NCBI GenBank assembly: GCA_031119155.1
Contig: JAVHYH010000153.1
Coordinates: forward strand, 1 to 7,874
Reading direction: 5' to 3'
Source of the DNA: Brevundimonas sp.
GTDB lineage: Bacteria; Pseudomonadota; Alphaproteobacteria; Caulobacterales; Caulobacteraceae
Length of the DNA: 7,874 nucleotides
This document shows, one piece after another, positions 1 through 6,725 of this stretch (position 1 is the first letter of the stretch; every line of letters begins with the position of its first letter). The position numbers and the translations under genes were made by a program. The notes under the pieces were generated by a model. That model searched no databases. It was given only the letters and a program-made list of their open reading frames with translations, and was not told where the DNA came from.

Positions 1-967
1 CCGCGATGATGGTCGGGGTGGCGAAGGTCAGGCGCGGGTTCTCCATCCCGCCGAACGGGAACGAAGGCGGCAGGACCAGCAGGTCATAGCGGCCCCAGCG
101 ATAGGGGCCGTAGAGTTCCTCGGCCACGTCCACCATGCGGGCGGTGGGGACCAGTTCGTCATGGGCGGCGTGCAGGCGCGACGGCTCGGTCCAGACCCCG
201 GTGCGATGGTCGATGGCCTCGAAGGCCACGTCGCCGACGCCGATGGCGATCAGATAGGGCGGGACCGGATTGGTCATGCGGAACGACCAGGCCTTGCCGC
301 CGTCCACGGACACGCCGTCGGTGGTCAGGGTCTCGGCGCTCATCACCACCTTGAGGTCGGCGGGTGCGGTGATGCGGGCGTCCCAGGTCTGGCGGATGCC
401 GGGGCTGTCCTGGGTCGGCACCCAGGTGCGGGTCAGGATCGCCTGCCCCTGGCTGAACAGATAGGGCTGGCGACCGCCGGCGGTCTGGGCCGGGGTCAGC
501 CATTGCAGGGCCGCGGCGTCCGGGCGGGTCGAGTAGCTGATGACCAGCTTCTGCGTGGCGCCCGCGGCCAGCGCCGGGAAGCGGACCGTCAGCGGCTGGC
601 CGAGGATCGGGTCGGAGGCGCCGAGGGTGAACTGGAGCGGCGCTCCCGAAGCGTCAGCGATGCCGCGAATGTCGAGGTTGCGGGCGTCGAGGATGACCTC
701 GGTCGCGCCGGGGACGCCCTGGACGTCCAGCGTCGCCGTGCCGGACAGGGTCTTGGCGGTGAAGTCGGCGGTCAGGTCCAGCGAGACGTGGCGGACGTGG
801 GCGATCTCGGGCCGCGCATGGGAGTGGATGTCGCGCACATACTGGATCGGCGCGGTGGCCGAGGCGGGCAGCGGCGGCATGTCGGAGCCGGAGGCGTTCA
901 TCGTGGCGCACCCTCCCGTGGCGAGCGCTAGGGCGAGGGCGGAAACCAGGCCAGCCGTACGGATCAT
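1..967 (-). CDS. Exported M1-family metallo-aminopeptidase (leukotriene A4 hydrolase-like), N-terminal part
   Basis: Zinc aminopeptidase of the M1 family, expected to remove N-terminal residues from peptides in the periplasm or at the cell surface. The frame is open from the ATG at 967 to the left edge, giving 322 residues with no stop, so the gene is cut by the window. Residues 1-20 form a signal sequence (MIRTAG, then an Ala/Leu-rich core) ending in TGGC, so Cys20 may be lipidated, although Thr at -3 is not the usual lipobox residue. Family signatures seen: LFSQGQA at 170-176 followed by TWVPTQDSPG (181-190), which matches the substrate-binding loop of LTA4H, and the exopeptidase motif GGMENP at 306-311 followed by LTFATPT. 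The zinc site HEXXH would lie just past the edge and cannot be checked. The start is supported by AGAGG at 975-979, 7 nt before the ATG. The gene lies 77 nt after the MFS exporter gene on the same strand. LTA4H-like rather than PepN-like is judged from the QGQA and GGMEN context. Confidence 0.93.
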   Translation of the reverse strand, partial: MIRTAGLVSALALALATGGCATMNASGSDMPPLPASATAPIQYVRDIHSHARPEIAHVRHVSLDLTADFTAKTLSGTATLDVQGVPGATEVILDARNLDIRGIADASGAPLQFTLGASDPILGQPLTVRFPALAAGATQKLVISYSTRPDAAALQWLTPAQTAGGRQPYLFSQGQAILTRTWVPTQDSPGIRQTWDARITAPADLKVVMSAETLTTDGVSVDGGKAWSFRMTNPVPPYLIAIGVGDVAFEAIDHRTGVWTEPSRLHAAHDELVPTARMVDVAEELYGPYRWGRYDLLVLPPSFPFGGMENPRLTFATPTIIA

Positions 968-974
968 CGAACTA

Positions 975-979
975 CCTCT
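975..979 (-). promoter_or_regulatory. Ribosome-binding site of the M1 aminopeptidase gene
   Basis: On the minus strand the sequence reads AGAGG, 7 nt before the ATG at 967-965. It supports the chosen start, which is also the one that gives a proper signal peptide. Confidence 0.75.
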
Positions 980-989
980 TTCAGAACGT

Positions 990-1008
990 GGCGGGACAAC
1001 GCCCCGCC
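990..1008 (-). other. Short GC-rich hairpin between the MFS and M1 peptidase genes
   Basis: On the minus strand GGCGGG and CCCGCC pair as a 6-bp stem (7 with a G-U pair) around a small loop. No T-run follows on either strand, so it does not look like a standard intrinsic terminator. It could weakly attenuate transcription from the exporter gene into the peptidase gene or protect an mRNA end. The rest of the 77-nt gap holds the ribosome-binding site and the 12-bp repeats, and I see no clear promoter in it. Confidence 0.4.
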
Positions 1009-1018
1009 GCGCCCAAAA

Positions 1019-1054
1019 GATCAAGAGGCCAGTCAGGAGACCAGTCAGGAGACC
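1019..1054. repeat. 12-bp tandem repeat, two exact copies and one degenerate copy
   Basis: The unit agtcaggagacc occurs exactly at 1031-1042 and 1043-1054, and a degenerate copy (8 of 12 matching) precedes it at 1019-1030. The repeat covers the end of the MFS gene. Because the unit length is divisible by three, each copy puts a TGA in the same minus-strand frame (1047-1045, 1035-1033, 1023-1021), so the gene ends in three successive in-frame stops. Confidence 0.8.
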
Positions 1055-2301
1055 TGCTTGACCGGCGGCAGGTGGTGCGACTGGAACAGCCGTCCGCGCT
1101 CGGCGAACAGGACCGCCGCCATGGCCAGAACGCCCATCAGGGTGAAGCCGACCAGCATCGGCGTGGCGGTGCCCGCGAACTGCTGGCCGATGGCGAAGCC
1201 GGCGATGGAGCCGAAGGTGGTCGACAGGAAGCCCTGCGCCGAACTGGCCGTGCCCGCGATATGGCCCATCTTCTCCATGGCCATGGCGCCGAAATTCCCG
1301 GCGATGAAGCCGAAGCAGAACATGGTCAGGCCCTGCAGGACGCCGAAGACGACGAGCGTCTCATGGCCCAGCGCCGACACCGTGGCGTGGATGGCGGTCA
1401 CGCTGATGAAGCCGATCAGGGCGGTGTGCGAGATCAGGCGGCTGCCGAAGCGCTCGACGAAGGTGGCGTTCAGCAGGCTGGCGGCCGCGATGCCACCGGC
1501 GATGGCGGCGAACATCAGCGGGAACAGGTCGGCGGCGTTGAAGACGTGCTCGAAGATCGACTGCGACGAGTTCAGGAAGCCGAACAGGGCGCCGGTGATC
1601 GCGGTCATGGCCAGGGTGTAGCCGAGCGACTGGCGCTCGGTCAGGGCCTCCCTGAAGGCCGCGCCGATGCGGGCGGGCTGGATCGGCAGGCGATCCTCCG
1701 GCTTCAGCGTCTCGGGCAGGCGGATGGCGGCCCAGGCCATCACCATGACCCCGGCCGTAGCGAGGACGCCGAAGATCCACGGCCAGGGCGCGACGTGCAG
1801 GATGGCGGCGCCGAGGCTGGGGGCGATGATCGGCACGCCGAGGAAGACCAGGAAGCTGAGCGACATGACGCGGGCCATGGTGCGGCCCTCGTAGCGGTCG
1901 CGCACGATGGAGACGGCCAGCACCCGCAGCGAGGCCGCGCCGACGCCGCAGCCGACGCGGGCGGCGATCAGCAGCTCGAAGGTCGGGGCCAGCGCCGCAG
2001 CGAGGGCGAACAGGGCGTAGACCGCCAGGCCGAACATCAGGACCGGCTTGCGTCCGTAGCGATCGGCCAGCGGGCCATAGAAGACCTGGGCAATGCCGAA
2101 GCCCAGCAGATAGGCGGTGATGATCCACTGCCGGTCATTCTCGCGCAGCACGCCGAGCGCGTCGCCGATATTGGGCAGGGCCGGGAGCATGGAGTCGATG
2201 GCCAGGGCGTTGAGCGCCATCAGGCAGGCGATCAGGCAGACGAACTCGGGGAAGCCCGGTCCCTTGCGGGCGGGGGCGACGGCAGACTGGGGGGAGGTCA
2301 T
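1045..2301 (-). CDS. MFS efflux transporter, Bcr/CflA drug-resistance type
   Basis: Proton-driven inner-membrane exporter of the major facilitator superfamily, 418 residues, which is normal for 12-helix members. The loop between helices 2 and 3 carries the MFS motif A, GPLADRYGRKP, at residues 76-86. Helix 1 contains an Asp in ALAIDSMLPALP (32-43), as is typical of Bcr/CflA proteins. A conserved Arg opens RVGCGVGAASLRVLAVSIVRD-like helix 4 (115-135), and PETL (196-199) closes the N-terminal half before the central cytoplasmic loop (about 197-222). These traits place it in the Bcr/CflA group (bicyclomycin, chloramphenicol and similar compounds), but the substrate cannot be read from the sequence. 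The ATG at 2301 has no good Shine-Dalgarno sequence nearby. The gene diverges from the arsC-like gene across 80 nt and is followed on the same strand by the M1 peptidase gene. A link to arsenic is possible from position only and is not supported by the family. Confidence 0.93.
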   Translation of the reverse strand: MTSPQSAVAPARKGPGFPEFVCLIACLMALNALAIDSMLPALPNIGDALGVLRENDRQWIITAYLLGFGIAQVFYGPLADRYGRKPVLMFGLAVYALFALAAALAPTFELLIAARVGCGVGAASLRVLAVSIVRDRYEGRTMARVMSLSFLVFLGVPIIAPSLGAAILHVAPWPWIFGVLATAGVMVMAWAAIRLPETLKPEDRLPIQPARIGAAFREALTERQSLGYTLAMTAITGALFGFLNSSQSIFEHVFNAADLFPLMFAAIAGGIAAASLLNATFVERFGSRLISHTALIGFISVTAIHATVSALGHETLVVFGVLQGLTMFCFGFIAGNFGAMAMEKMGHIAGTASSAQGFLSTTFGSIAGFAIGQQFAGTATPMLVGFTLMGVLAMAAVLFAERGRLFQSHHLPPVKQVS

Positions 2302-2381
2302 CCGGGCCAGATGCGACCCTGTGTCGCCAAGCGCAACCGCTAAAGGGTGAAAAGTCTGCGACGGACCCTATAGTCGGCCCC
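2302..2381. promoter_or_regulatory. Divergent intergenic region between the MFS and arsC-like genes
   Basis: These 80 nt must hold the promoters of both outward-facing genes. On the plus strand TATAGT at 2369-2374 resembles a -10 element and ends only 7 nt before the ATG at 2382, which would start the transcript at or near the start codon. No convincing -35 hexamer is found at the expected distance. On the minus strand I see neither a clear -10/-35 pair nor a good ribosome-binding site for the exporter. No operator-like palindrome stood out. Confidence 0.45.
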
Positions 2382-2729
2382 ATGAGCATCACGATCTTCC
2401 ACAATCCGAACTGCGGCACCTCCCGCAATGTGCTGCAGATGATCCGCGACGCCGGGCATGAGCCGGAGGTCGTCCAGTATCTGAAGACCGGCTGGACGGC
2501 GGAGGGGCTGAAGGCCCTGTTCGCCGAGGCCGGGCTGACGCCGCGCGAGGCGATGCGGACCAAGGGCGAGCTGGCGGAAGGGCTGGGTCTGCTGAACGAG
2601 GGCACGTCGGACGCGACGATCCTGGCGGCGATGGTCGAGCATCCGGTGCTGGTCGAACGGCCCTTCGTCCGCACGCCCAAGGGCACGGTTCTGGCGCGAC
2701 CCAAGGAGAAGGTGCTGGAGGTCCTGTAG
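2382..2729 (+). CDS. arsC: ArsC-type arsenate reductase (glutaredoxin-coupled family)
   Basis: Cytoplasmic thioredoxin-fold protein of 115 residues that reduces arsenate to arsenite using glutathione and glutaredoxin. The active-site segment HNPNCGTSRN covers residues 7-16, with catalytic Cys11. The residues equivalent to His8, Cys12, Arg60, Arg94 and Arg107 of the plasmid R773 ArsC are His7, Cys11, Arg59, Arg93 (VERP) and Arg106 (ARP), each shifted by one, so the arsenate-binding triad is complete. The protein ends just after KVLEVL and lacks the longer C-terminal tail of R773 ArsC (about 141 residues); short forms are common in chromosomes. No arsR, arsB or acr3 gene is in the window, so this is a solitary arsC here. 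It is the only plus-strand gene and converges on kdpE. No Shine-Dalgarno sequence precedes the ATG. The main alternative is a YfgD-like ArsC relative with another physiological substrate; the conserved arginines favour true arsenate reduction. Confidence 0.92.
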   Translation: MSITIFHNPNCGTSRNVLQMIRDAGHEPEVVQYLKTGWTAEGLKALFAEAGLTPREAMRTKGELAEGLGLLNEGTSDATILAAMVEHPVLVERPFVRTPKGTVLARPKEKVLEVL

Positions 2730-2753
2730 GCCGCCCCGCGTCAACCGGCCGGG

Positions 2754-3443
2754 TCAGGCGTCCAGTCGATAGCCGACCGCGGGCTCGGTCTGGATCAGTC
2801 GCGGCTGTCCCGGATCGGCCTCGAGCTTGTGCCGGAGCTGGCCGACGACGACCCGCAGATACTGGGTGTCCTCGGCATGGGCCGCGCCCCAGACCGCCGT
2901 CAGCAGGTCCCGGTGGCCGATGACCTTGCCGACGTATCGGGCCAGATGGGCGAGCACGTCATACTCCTTGGGCGTGAGCCGGACGGGACTTCCGCCGCGC
3001 AGCACCAGACGGCGGTCCAGGTCGATGGTGACGTCCCCGAGCGTGATCGGGCCTGTCGGCGCGACGTGATCCGCCGTCTGGCGCAGGGCCGCGCGGACCC
3101 GGGCCAGGAGTTCGCCGACGCCGAAGGGCTTTTCGACATAGTCATTGGCGCCGAGGTCCAGCGCCTCGATCTTCTCGGCCTCGCGGTCGCGGGCGGACAG
3201 GATGATGATCGGCCCCCTGTAGAACTCCCGGGCGCGAACCAGCACGTCCTTGCCGTCCATGTCGGGCAGGCCGAGGTCCAGAACGACGGCGTCGGGGTTC
3301 CACAGGGCGATGGCGCGCAGCCCCTCCTGACCGCTGTCCGCGCGTCTGGGATCGAACCCGGCGGCGTCCAGCGCGGGCGACAGGAAGCGATGGATCTGGG
3401 CTTCGTCGTCAATGACGAGAATGGTGGTTCTGGAGGCCGACAT
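2754..3443 (-). CDS. kdpE: KdpE, OmpR-family response regulator of the kdp operon
   Basis: DNA-binding regulator that is phosphorylated by KdpD and activates transcription of the potassium-uptake operon. It has 229 residues, the usual length. The N-terminal receiver domain (about 6-120) has the acidic pair Asp12-Asp13, the phosphoacceptor Asp56 in VVLDLGLPDMDG, the switch residue Ser83 in ILSA and Lys105 in EKPF. The C-terminal winged helix (about 133-227) starts with LGDVTIDLDRR and ends with the typical AVGYRL (222-227). Identity as KdpE rather than another OmpR-type regulator rests on sequence style and on its position directly after kdpD. The ATG at 3443 lies 9 nt after the kdpD stop. Its ribosome-binding site GAGGG (3450-3454) overlaps that stop, so translation is probably coupled to kdpD. 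It is the last gene of the operon. Confidence 0.96.
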   Translation of the reverse strand: MSASRTTILVIDDEAQIHRFLSPALDAAGFDPRRADSGQEGLRAIALWNPDAVVLDLGLPDMDGKDVLVRAREFYRGPIIILSARDREAEKIEALDLGANDYVEKPFGVGELLARVRAALRQTADHVAPTGPITLGDVTIDLDRRLVLRGGSPVRLTPKEYDVLAHLARYVGKVIGHRDLLTAVWGAAHAEDTQYLRVVVGQLRHKLEADPGQPRLIQTEPAVGYRLDA

Positions 3444-3449
3444 TTCACG

Positions 3450-3454
3450 CCCTC
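3450..3454 (-). promoter_or_regulatory. Ribosome-binding site of kdpE overlapping the kdpD stop
   Basis: The minus strand reads GAGGG, 6 nt before the kdpE ATG. Its first two bases are part of the kdpD stop codon TGA (3455-3453), which points to translational coupling of kinase and regulator. Confidence 0.75.
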
Positions 3455-6140
3455 ATAGCAGATCACGATGGGTGGCGATGGCCTTGGGCAGGCTGATCAG
3501 GACGCGGGTGCCGTGGTCATCGACGATGGGGCTGGCGGCGGCGATGCGGCCGTTCATGGCCTCGACGAAGCCCCGGGCGATGGCGAGACCCAGCCCGGCG
3601 CCCTGGGTGCGGTCGGAGGGCTCCTCCATGCGGCGGAATTTGTCGAAGACCCGCTCCAGCTCGGGCGTCGGGATGCCCTTGCCCTCGTCCTCGATGGAGA
3701 TGACGACCGCGCCGCGATCCTCATAGGCCGCCAGCTCGATGCGCGAGCCGTCCGTGCTGTAGGCGATGGCGTTCTCGAGGATGTTGACCACGGCCTGCTC
3801 CAGCAGCCCCTCATCGACCATGACCATGCTGAGGTCCGCCGGGAAGTCGCGGGTCAGGACGCGGGCGCCCAGACGACGGGCGACGCGTTCGGCGGCGGCG
3901 TTCAGCACGTCGCGCACATCGGTCCAGTCGGCGCGGATGTTGAGCCCGCCGCCTTCCAGCCGGGTCATGTCCAGCAGGTCCCCGACGTAGCGGTTCAGCC
4001 GCTCGGCCTCCTCGCGGATGCTGAGCAGAAGATCGGCGCGGACGTCGGGCTTCAGGGTGTCGCCGTAGTCGATCAGGGTGGTGGCCGAGCCGAGCACGGT
4101 GGACAGGGGCGTTCGCAGGTCGTGGCTGACGGAGTTCATCAGGGCGCCGCGGAAGCGGTCGGCGCGCCTGAGGGTCTCGGTCTCCAGCGCCTGCCCGGCC
4201 AGTTCGGCGCGCTCGATGGCGACGGCCCCCTGACCGAGGATGGCGAGCGCCAGCCGCTCCTCATCCGAGCCGGGGGCGAGGGCGTCGGCCTCGATCCCGG
4301 CCACGCCGGAGCGACCGCGCACGCCCTGCAGGGGGCGGAAGGTCCAGCTGGTCTGGGGCAGGGTGCCGGTGCCGTGGCCGGCGGGCTCGCCCTTCTCCCA
4401 GGCCCAGCGGGCGGCGGCCATGGCGGCGGCGCCGAGTTCGAGCGGGGGATCGACGACGGCGACGGGAATGGGGGCGGAGGCGGCGACGGCGAGATCCTCG
4501 CCCTCGGGCAGCAGGACCACGGCGCGAGCTCCGGCGGCGGCGCTGGCCTGTTCGGCCAGGGCGCGGGCGGTGGCGCGGGCGTCCTCGGCGCCGGACAGGG
4601 TCTGGCTGGCGGCGAGCAGGGCCGAGACGGCGGAGGCGCGGCGCTGGGCGCGGCTGACCTGTTCGCGCACCCGGCCCGCAAGGGCGCCGGTGGTCAGGGC
4701 GACGGCCCAGAACAGGACGAGGGTCAGCAGGTCCGTCGGGGAGCCGATGGAAAAGCTGTAGAGCGGTCTCAGGAAGAGGAAGTTGTAGACGAGGAAGGCC
4801 GCCGTCGCCGCCGCCAGGGCCGGGCGCAGGCCGTGCAGTACGCCCGCGCAGACCACGGCGGCGAGGTAGATGACGCCCAGATCGACGCGCTCGAAACTCT
4901 GGTCCAGCAGCAGGCCCAGACCGGTCGCGGCGGCCACCAAGGCGAGGCCGACGGCGTATCCGGTCCAGCCTGTGTGCGAGGCCGTGGGCCAGCGCAGGGC
5001 GGGGCGGTCGGGCGGGCTGGTGTCGGTGATGATGTGGACGGCGGCGCCCTCGGAGGCGCGCAGCAGTTCGGCGGCCAGTGACCGGCCGAGGAAGGCGCTG
5101 AAGCGGTTCTCGCGACCACGGGCCAGCACGATCTGGGTGATGTTGTTGCGGCGGACGTGGTCCATGACCGCGCGCACGACGTCGTCGCCGCTGAGCCGGA
5201 CGCTGCCGCCGCCGAGCTGTTCGGCCAACTGGGCGGCTTCGTTCAGCCGGGCCAAGGCCATGGCGTCGGGGGCGCCCGCGCTGGGCCGGTCGACGTGGGC
5301 CACGGTCCAGGGCGCGTCCATCATCATGTCGGACAAGCGCCGCCCGGTGCGGACGAGGGTGGCGGCCATGGCGTCGCCGCCGATGAGGACGAGGATGCGC
5401 TCGCCCGCCGCCCACGGCCCCTCGACCCCCTTCTCGCGCAGGGCGGCGACCAGCTGGTCATCGACGGTCTGGGCGGCGCGGCGCAGGGCCAGTTCGCGCA
5501 GGGCCGTCAGGTTCTCGACCTTGAAGAAATTCTCGGACGCCAGACGGGCGGTTTCGGGGACGTAGACCTTGCCCTCGGACAGCCGCTTGCGCAGCTCGTC
5601 CGGGGTGATGTCGATGACCTCGATATCGTCGGCGCGGCTGAGGGCGCTGTCCGGCACCGCCTCGCGCTGGCGCACGCCGGTGATGCGCAGGACGAGGTCG
5701 GACAGGCTCTCCAGATGCTGGACGTTCAGGGTGGTCCAGACGTCGATCCCGCCGCCGAGGATCTCCTCGACGTCCTGCCAGCGCTTGGGGTGGCGGGAGC
5801 CGGGGGCGTTGGAGTGGGCGTATTCATCGACCAGCAGGAGTTCGGGCCGACGGGCCAGGGCGCCGTCGATATCGAACTCCATCAGGGCGCGGCCCCGGTG
5901 GTCCAGCGGCGCGCGGGCCATGACCTCCAGCCCGCGCAGCAGGCTTTCGGTTTCGCGGCGGCCGTGGGTCTCGACCACCCCGACCACGACGTCGCCGCCC
6001 TCGGCTTTTCGCCTGCGGGCGGCGCGCAGCATTTCGTACGTCTTCCCGACGCCGGGAGACATGCCGAGAAACACCTTCAGCCGCCCGCGTTTCCGACGGG
6101 CGGCTGGCGATGCGGACGGGTCAGGTCCGGGCTCGGTCAA
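3453..6140 (-). CDS. kdpD: KdpD, potassium/turgor sensor histidine kinase
   Basis: Inner-membrane sensor kinase that responds to K+ limitation and osmotic stress and phosphorylates KdpE. It has 895 residues, matching the family (E. coli about 894). Domains in order: the N-terminal KdpD domain (about 19-229) with Walker A GMSPGVGKT at 26-34 and a Walker B-like LLLVDEYAHSN at 101-111; a universal-stress-protein domain (about 248-373); four closely spaced membrane helices (about 391-412, 419-438, 440-460, 468-489); an Arg-rich stretch after the last helix (RVREQVSRAQRR, 490-501); a GAF-like region (about 505-645); a HisKA domain with His673 in SVSHDLRTP; and an ATPase domain with N-box NILENA (786-791), DEGKGIP (818-824), VFDKF (831-835) and GAGLGLA (847-853). 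All catalytic motifs are intact. The start is a TTG at 6140-6138 that overlaps the kdpC stop (TTGA); GGAG lies 11 nt upstream. No later Met before Walker A offers a better start, since Met27 sits inside the motif. Confidence 0.97.
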   Translation of the reverse strand: MTEPGPDPSASPAARRKRGRLKVFLGMSPGVGKTYEMLRAARRRKAEGGDVVVGVVETHGRRETESLLRGLEVMARAPLDHRGRALMEFDIDGALARRPELLLVDEYAHSNAPGSRHPKRWQDVEEILGGGIDVWTTLNVQHLESLSDLVLRITGVRQREAVPDSALSRADDIEVIDITPDELRKRLSEGKVYVPETARLASENFFKVENLTALRELALRRAAQTVDDQLVAALREKGVEGPWAAGERILVLIGGDAMAATLVRTGRRLSDMMMDAPWTVAHVDRPSAGAPDAMALARLNEAAQLAEQLGGGSVRLSGDDVVRAVMDHVRRNNITQIVLARGRENRFSAFLGRSLAAELLRASEGAAVHIITDTSPPDRPALRWPTASHTGWTGYAVGLALVAAATGLGLLLDQSFERVDLGVIYLAAVVCAGVLHGLRPALAAATAAFLVYNFLFLRPLYSFSIGSPTDLLTLVLFWAVALTTGALAGRVREQVSRAQRRASAVSALLAASQTLSGAEDARATARALAEQASAAAGARAVVLLPEGEDLAVAASAPIPVAVVDPPLELGAAAMAAARWAWEKGEPAGHGTGTLPQTSWTFRPLQGVRGRSGVAGIEADALAPGSDEERLALAILGQGAVAIERAELAGQALETETLRRADRFRGALMNSVSHDLRTPLSTVLGSATTLIDYGDTLKPDVRADLLLSIREEAERLNRYVGDLLDMTRLEGGGLNIRADWTDVRDVLNAAAERVARRLGARVLTRDFPADLSMVMVDEGLLEQAVVNILENAIAYSTDGSRIELAAYEDRGAVVISIEDEGKGIPTPELERVFDKFRRMEEPSDRTQGAGLGLAIARGFVEAMNGRIAAASPIVDDHGTRVLISLPKAIATHRDLL

Positions 6141-6712
6141 GGTCGGGCCAGCTCCGCATCGAGGGCGCGGTTGGTCATCAGCACATTCAGATGGGGTTGG
6201 CCGACGAAGCCGAACAGGGGCTGTTCGACGTGCCGCTCGATGATGCGCTGGACCTGATCCACGGAGACGCCCCGGGCCGTCGCGATGCGCTGGGCCTGAA
6301 GCCGAGCGTAGGCCGGGGAGATGTCCGGGTCGAGGCCCGAGCCGGAGGCGGTGACGGCGTCGGCGGGGATGGCGCCCGCGCCGTCTTCCGTGCGGATCGC
6401 GGCGGCGCGTTCGGCCACGGCGGTCTTCAGGTCCGGGTTCAACGGCCCGAGGTTGGAGCCCGAGGAGGCGGAGGCGTCATAGCCGTCGCCCGCCGCCGAG
6501 GGGCGCGGGTGCAGGTAGCGGGCTTCGGCGAAGGGCTGACCGATCAGGGCCGAGCCGCGCACCGTGCTGTCCCGGTCCCGGATCAGACTGCCATTGGCCT
6601 GATCCGGGAAGGCGGCCTGGGCGACGCCGGTGACCGCCAGCGGATAGGCGCCGCCGAGGATCAGGGTGAAGAGCCCGGTCATGACGAGGGCCGGACGCAG
6701 GTGGGAGATCAT
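6137..6712 (-). CDS. kdpC: KdpC, subunit of the K+-transporting ATPase
   Basis: Small subunit of the KdpFABC potassium pump, held in the inner membrane by one helix with its body in the periplasm. It is thought to stabilise the complex or raise its K+ affinity. It has 191 residues, normal for the family. One N-terminal membrane helix spans about 8-30. Family blocks follow: GSALIGQPF (53-61), RPSAAGDGYDASASSGSN (70-87) then LGPLNPDL (88-95), and PADAVTASGSGLDPDISP (116-133), plus the C-terminal GQPHLNVLMTN-type block (171-181). The ATG at 6712 has the strong ribosome-binding site GAGGAG (6720-6725), which overlaps the stop of the upstream porin gene. The stop overlaps the kdpD start by 2 nt. 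Unlike the classical kdpFABC order, a porin gene lies between it and kdpB. Confidence 0.97.
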   Translation of the reverse strand: MISHLRPALVMTGLFTLILGGAYPLAVTGVAQAAFPDQANGSLIRDRDSTVRGSALIGQPFAEARYLHPRPSAAGDGYDASASSGSNLGPLNPDLKTAVAERAAAIRTEDGAGAIPADAVTASGSGLDPDISPAYARLQAQRIATARGVSVDQVQRIIERHVEQPLFGFVGQPHLNVLMTNRALDAELARP

Positions 6713-6719
6713 GGCTGTG

Positions 6720-6725
6720 CTCCTC
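6720..6725 (-). promoter_or_regulatory. Ribosome-binding site of kdpC overlapping the porin stop
   Basis: The minus strand reads GAGGAG, 7 nt before the kdpC ATG. It overlaps the TGA of the porin gene (6726-6724), so kdpC translation is likely linked to translation of the porin gene. Confidence 0.8.

Noticed and set aside
161..931. A plus-strand open frame of about 256 codons opposite the M1 peptidase gene
   Set aside because: The minus strand carries the real gene, shown by the GGMEN and QGQA motifs and a signal peptide. The plus-strand product is low-complexity.
990..1008. The hairpin as an intrinsic terminator after the MFS gene
   Set aside because: The stem is good but no T-run follows on either strand, so it is listed only as a hairpin.
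988..2343. A plus-strand open frame of about 450 codons opposite the MFS gene
   Set aside because: It is an antisense shadow of a clearly coding minus-strand gene in very GC-rich DNA. Its translation is low-complexity, rich in Gly, Asp, Gln, Arg and His, with no recognisable domain.
2745..2752. The palindrome ccggccgg between arsC and kdpE as a regulatory site or terminator
   Set aside because: Eight GC-only palindromic bases are expected by chance at this composition. It has no loop room for a stable hairpin and no T-run.
4420..4640. Repetitive-looking GGC/GCC-rich stretch that might be a repeat array
   Set aside because: It codes for an Ala-rich part of the GAF region of KdpD. The apparent repetition comes from Ala, Gly and Arg codons in GC-rich DNA and has no constant unit.
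3468..5081. A plus-strand open frame of about 537 codons opposite kdpD
   Set aside because: Antisense to the conserved kinase and GAF regions of KdpD. The Gly/Ala/Asp/Gln-rich translation is what the complementary frame of a GC-rich gene gives, and stop codons are rare at this base composition.
5157..6257. A plus-strand open frame of about 366 codons opposite the 5' half of kdpD
   Set aside because: Shadow of the conserved KdpD N-terminal domain, with no family signature of its own.
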